Positions 5,906-9,239 of a DNA stretch of 9,239 nt are shown here, one piece after another. The notes under the pieces are model-generated. The model did no database searches and was not told the DNA's origin. It saw nothing but the letters and a program-made list of their open reading frames with translations. The position numbers were made by a program, and so were the translations under genes. The stretch covers positions 1 to 9,239 of the forward strand of contig VXPJ01000150.1 in the NCBI GenBank assembly GCA_009839635.1, in the 5' to 3' direction. Every line of letters begins with the position of its first letter. The stretch's first letter is position 1. This DNA is from Pseudomonadota bacterium. Lineage in GTDB: Bacteria; Pseudomonadota; Gammaproteobacteria; UBA4575.

Positions 5906-5948
5906 GTTCTTGGGTATTGTTCGGGATCCGGCGGAGCCGGGTGCAGGG

Positions 5949-8234
5949 TCAGGACGTCTTGCGGTCCGCGAACATCAACAGGGCCGGCAGCAGCAGGAAG
6001 TCTGCCGCCAGTGCGAAGCTGACCGTGATGGCGACCATCAGCCCGAGCACCCAGCTGAGCTGGAATCCCGAGGCCGTGAACACCAAAAAGCCTGCCACGA
6101 GAACGGCGGTGGTCACCCACAGCGCCTGGCCGGTCGTGCGAAAGGCGTAGCGCACCGAGTCGGGGGCAGCCTCGCCCTCGCGCCTCGCTTTCAGGTACTT
6201 GCTGAGGAAATGAATGGTGTCGTCGACCACGATCCCGAAGGAGATGGCGATGACGACCGTGGAGACCAGGCCAATTTGCCCCACCAGGTGACCCCACAGG
6301 CCGAAGCTCATGAGTGCCGGGACAAAGTTAGGCAACAGGCTGATCAGGCCGATGCGGACACTCCTGAACACCGCGATCAGGAGTACGGAGATCAGGATCA
6401 TGGCACCGATGATGCCGACCATCATGCTGCTGACATTGCGGTCCGACATGTGGGCGAAGATCATGCTGATCCCCGAAGCCTCGCCGGCCAGCCCCGGCGA
6501 TTCTGCCTCAAGCCAGGCCTGCGCCCGCGCATCCAGGTCGCGCAGGTCCCGGGAAGATGCGTTCTCGATGGTCACGGACATGCGGGTCGCGGACTTGGCG
6601 ACATCGATGCGGTCGTTGAGGTCGCTGCCGAACGGGATCGAGAGTTCGTACAGCAGCAGGTACTGGGCGGCCAGCGCCGCATCCTCGGGCAGGCGCTCGA
6701 AGGCCGGGTCATCGCCGTGCATGTTCTTGTTCAGGCGCTTCATGATGTCCGAGAAGGCCTGCACATGGGTGACCCCGGGCTGTGTCCGGTACCATTCGGC
6801 AAAGGCCTCGACCTTTTGCAGGTAGGCGGGGTCGGTGATGCCGCCCTCACGTCCCGATTGCAGCGAGTATTCCAGCTTGTCCAGCCCGGTCAGGTTCTGG
6901 GTGATGAAGTCGGCATCGCGCCGGAACTCGTAGCGCTCGTCGAAGAACTCCACCAGGTTGTCGCCCAGCTCGATCCGGGGCACACCCGTGATCAGGACCG
7001 CCGCCGCCAGTGCCACGACCCAGAACAGCTGCTTGTGGCGGGTGACCACGAACTCGGCAAGGCCTTCCATGAGCGCGCTGCTGCGAGGCTGCGCGCCCGC
7101 ACTGCGCAACGGCAGCACGGAAAGCAGGGCCGGCAGGAACGTCATGGAGTAGACAAAGGCGCACAGCACGCCAAAGGCCACCCAGTTGCCGAGCACATGG
7201 AACGGGGGCGAATCGGAAGTATTCAGCGTCAGAAAACCGATGGCGGTGGTCAGCGAGGTCAGAAACACCGGGTAGGCATTGATGCGCATCGATTCCAGGA
7301 TGGCCGCATGCTTGTCGAGGCCGCGCTGCAGGCCCTGCAACACGTTGCTGATGATGTGGATGGAGTCCGCGATCGCGATCACCATCACGATCACCGGGAT
7401 GCCCGAGTTGGTCGGGCTGATCAGCACCCCGCTCCAGCCGGCGGACCCCATGGTACTGTTGACGGCGAACATGACGATCGCAACGATGGCCACCGTGCCC
7501 GCAATCGAGCGCAGCAGGATCGCCGACAGGCCCACGATAACCACGAACACGATCGGCAGCAGGGTCTCGAGATCATCCTGGGTGGCCTCGGAAAATGCCT
7601 GGTTCTGCACCACGAAGCCGGTCGTGTAATAGCCGAGACCGGGATGGGCCGTGCGTGCCTCATCGAGGATCCCCTGCAGGGTGCCCGTAATTTCGATCAC
7701 CTGCTGGTCCGGGTTGTCCGCCAGCACGAAGTCGACGACTACCGAGGCCACGCGCCCGTCCCGGGACACCAGGCGCCCGGCGATATCGGCATCGCCCAGC
7801 GCGATGGCCTCGACGCGCTCAAGGGCGGCAGCGTCCATGGACAAGGCGTCCTCTACCAGCGGCGCCACGACCAAGTCGTCGCCATCCGCCTCGCTGTGGC
7901 TGTAGTTAGTCAACGACGTAACCCGGCTCGAATACGGCAATTGCCAGACCGCCTCGGTCAGCGACTCGACCGCATCCAGCGTCGCGGGCTCGAACACCGA
8001 ACCCTCCTGCACGGCCACCGCGATCAGCAGGTTGTAGGACTCCGTGTAGGTGGCCTCCAGCGCATCGAAGGCCATGAGCTGGGGGTTGTCATCGCTGAAC
8101 AGGATGCGGTAGTCGTTGGAGACCGTGAGAAACTGCGCGCCGGCGGTCATCGCCAGCATGACCAGGGTAGCCAGGCCCACGACCCACCAGCGATAGTCCA
8201 GCAGGGTGGACGTGTAGCGGTCAAGCAGGCCCAC
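5949..8234 (-). CDS. RND-superfamily exporter (MMPL / HAE3-like)
   Basis: This 761-aa inner-membrane protein has the duplicated RND layout. It starts with TM1 at about 15-36 and a large periplasmic loop at about 40-222. A five-helix block follows at about 225-376 with IADSIHI (288-294). The second half repeats this: a helix at about 401-418, a loop at about 420-600, then helices at about 603-755 with GIVVDDTIHF (667-676). The Asp residues in these mid-membrane motifs (Asp290, Asp671/672) fit proton relay. At about 760 aa it is shorter than the roughly 1000-aa AcrB/HAE1 pumps and matches the MMPL/Patched-like exporter group (COG1033 type), which often moves lipids or other hydrophobic compounds. 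The start is GTG at 8234, 5 bp after the stop of the upstream oxygenase gene; a GGAG lies about 13 nt upstream, rather far. No membrane-fusion protein or outer-membrane channel gene is visible nearby. The substrate is unknown. Confidence 0.88.
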   Translation of the reverse strand: MGLLDRYTSTLLDYRWWVVGLATLVMLAMTAGAQFLTVSNDYRILFSDDNPQLMAFDALEATYTESYNLLIAVAVQEGSVFEPATLDAVESLTEAVWQLPYSSRVTSLTNYSHSEADGDDLVVAPLVEDALSMDAAALERVEAIALGDADIAGRLVSRDGRVASVVVDFVLADNPDQQVIEITGTLQGILDEARTAHPGLGYYTTGFVVQNQAFSEATQDDLETLLPIVFVVIVGLSAILLRSIAGTVAIVAIVMFAVNSTMGSAGWSGVLISPTNSGIPVIVMVIAIADSIHIISNVLQGLQRGLDKHAAILESMRINAYPVFLTSLTTAIGFLTLNTSDSPPFHVLGNWVAFGVLCAFVYSMTFLPALLSVLPLRSAGAQPRSSALMEGLAEFVVTRHKQLFWVVALAAAVLITGVPRIELGDNLVEFFDERYEFRRDADFITQNLTGLDKLEYSLQSGREGGITDPAYLQKVEAFAEWYRTQPGVTHVQAFSDIMKRLNKNMHGDDPAFERLPEDAALAAQYLLLYELSIPFGSDLNDRIDVAKSATRMSVTIENASSRDLRDLDARAQAWLEAESPGLAGEASGISMIFAHMSDRNVSSMMVGIIGAMILISVLLIAVFRSVRIGLISLLPNFVPALMSFGLWGHLVGQIGLVSTVVIAISFGIVVDDTIHFLSKYLKARREGEAAPDSVRYAFRTTGQALWVTTAVLVAGFLVFTASGFQLSWVLGLMVAITVSFALAADFLLLPALLMFADRKTS

Positions 8235-8239
8235 CGGGC

Positions 8240-9239
8240 TTACCAGTCTCCGGATTTGGATGAGTACACGTGGTCCGGCAACTTGTAGCTGATGCCCACG
8301 TCATCGTATTGCGAGATATCGAGGACCTGGGCAAAATTTTCCGCCTTGATCGATTTCTTGTCGCGGCGCATGCGGTCGATGGCCTGCAGGAACTTCCACT
8401 TGTACAGCGAGGTCACCTTCCCCTTTTTCGGAAACCTCAGCTGGTCTGCCATCTCGTGCCCGAGCAGTGAGCGCCCGATGCCGTAGGCCAGGCTCTTGAC
8501 TGCCCTGGCTTCCCGGGGGGATTCGATGTTCGCCACCACCGGGATGGCATTGATCAGCGAGTTCGCCATGATCACGGAATCCAGTGTCGGCGGGGGTTCG
8601 CACATCAGGCCGATGTCCAGCAGGTGCGCCGCCTCTTCCCGGTTGGTGAAGAGGATGGATTCCGGCACCCCCATCAGGTAGCCCGTGTAGCGCCACAGGC
8701 GCATCACGCTCTCCTCCTGTTCACTCGTGTACTGGGCGCCGATCAGGGTGGAGTGCTGCAGCAACCGCAACGAAAACACGACGCTCGCAAGGCCCAGGTG
8801 GGCCGCACTCACCGGCACGCCCCAGGACTCCTTGTGCCAGTCCTGGCAGGGCCCCATCAGCCGTCTCACCTGGCCGTGGACAAAGCGTACACGCAGGGTG
8901 GTCTTCCAGCCTTCCCCGTCACGTTCCAGACCGCCGGGGAAAAAGATTTCCATCAGGTGGCGGTTGTTCTGCCGCAAGCGCCGATCACCTGGGCCGCGCG
9001 TCACCCGCCCGGTGATGTTGAATGATTTGGCGATCAGCGTGGTGAACCCTTCGATCAGCACCCCGCACACGAAGGCCACCAACATGTTGTTCACTTCCGT
9101 GTAGAAGACTCGCGCGGCCGGCTCAAAGTCCTTGTAGTCGCACCAGGGAGGGGGGGTGTTGACCTGCTCGAAAAAATCGCGCAGCGCCTGGGGGGCCTTG
9201 CGCAATTCGTCCTCGGCGAGTTCGAGGACGGCACCGCCG
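8240..9239 (-). CDS. MpaB-like oxygenase, DUF2236 family (5' end outside the window)
   Basis: The minus-strand frame is open from the right edge to a TAA at 8240. An internal TTG at 9205 could serve as a start, but codons upstream stay open and protein-like (GGAVLELAEDEL), so the gene most likely begins beyond the window. Numbering from the TTG, RVRFVHGQVRRL (106-117) with His110 is the Arg/His signature I associate with the MpaB/latex-clearing-protein (DUF2236) fold, where a His can ligate heme. SEQEESVMRLWRYTGYLMGVP (161-181) is the second conserved block. Hydrophobic helices at about 40-60 and 132-150 fit an all-helical fold. Characterised relatives oxidatively cleave or oxidise hydrophobic substrates such as polyisoprene or prenyl chains. 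The gene ends 5 bp before the RND exporter start, so the two should be one transcript. Family assignment is from motif memory and the substrate is unknown. Confidence 0.7.
   Translation of the reverse strand, partial: GGAVLELAEDELRKAPQALRDFFEQVNTPPPWCDYKDFEPAARVFYTEVNNMLVAFVCGVLIEGFTTLIAKSFNITGRVTRGPGDRRLRQNNRHLMEIFFPGGLERDGEGWKTTLRVRFVHGQVRRLMGPCQDWHKESWGVPVSAAHLGLASVVFSLRLLQHSTLIGAQYTSEQEESVMRLWRYTGYLMGVPESILFTNREEAAHLLDIGLMCEPPPTLDSVIMANSLINAIPVVANIESPREARAVKSLAYGIGRSLLGHEMADQLRFPKKGKVTSLYKWKFLQAIDRMRRDKKSIKAENFAQVLDISQYDDVGISYKLPDHVYSSKSGDW

Noticed and set aside
5847..8288. 813-codon open frame on the plus strand, antisense to the RND gene
   Set aside because: Its composition (rich in Gln, His, Arg, Asp, Gly) and lack of any recognisable domain are typical of the complement of a GC-rich gene. 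The minus strand encodes a coherent multi-helix transporter.

Overview
This is a GC-rich proteobacterial chromosome segment. UbiA (ubiquinone pathway), a glutathione-type glyoxalase and the bioB/bioF enzymes together suggest a gammaproteobacterium, but genus cannot be read from the window. Most of it is ordinary core metabolism. No tRNA, rRNA, CRISPR array, insertion sequence or prophage was seen.

Left part (1-886): the N-terminus of a lipoprotein gene runs off the left edge on the minus strand. It is preceded by about 380 bp without a convincing gene but with several inverted repeats. Next, also on the minus strand, is a Ni/Zn-type glyoxalase I (gloA-like) whose last codons and stop lie inside a perfect 10-bp inverted repeat.

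Middle (1070-5076): four plus-strand anabolic genes form two tightly coupled pairs. aroE (shikimate dehydrogenase) and ubiA (4-hydroxybenzoate polyprenyltransferase) overlap by one base (TGATG). After a roughly 100-bp gap holding a perfect TATAAT box come bioB (biotin synthase) and bioF (KAPA synthase), 13 bp apart. AroE makes shikimate, the precursor of chorismate; chorismate supplies the 4-hydroxybenzoate that UbiA prenylates. BioF and BioB catalyse the first and last steps of the dedicated biotin ring-assembly pathway. The other bio genes are not in the window.

Right part (5108-9239), all on the minus strand: a VapBC-type toxin-antitoxin pair lies convergent to bioF. Its PIN toxin has changes at positions that are normally acidic. 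An AT-rich palindrome lies upstream of vapB, followed by a GC-rich hairpin. Then come an RND-superfamily (MMPL/HAE3-like) exporter of 761 aa and, 5 bp upstream of it, an MpaB-like (DUF2236) oxygenase that continues past the right edge. The oxygenase-exporter pair looks like one operon and is the best candidate here for an uncharacterised system, perhaps modifying and exporting a hydrophobic molecule. That role is inference only.
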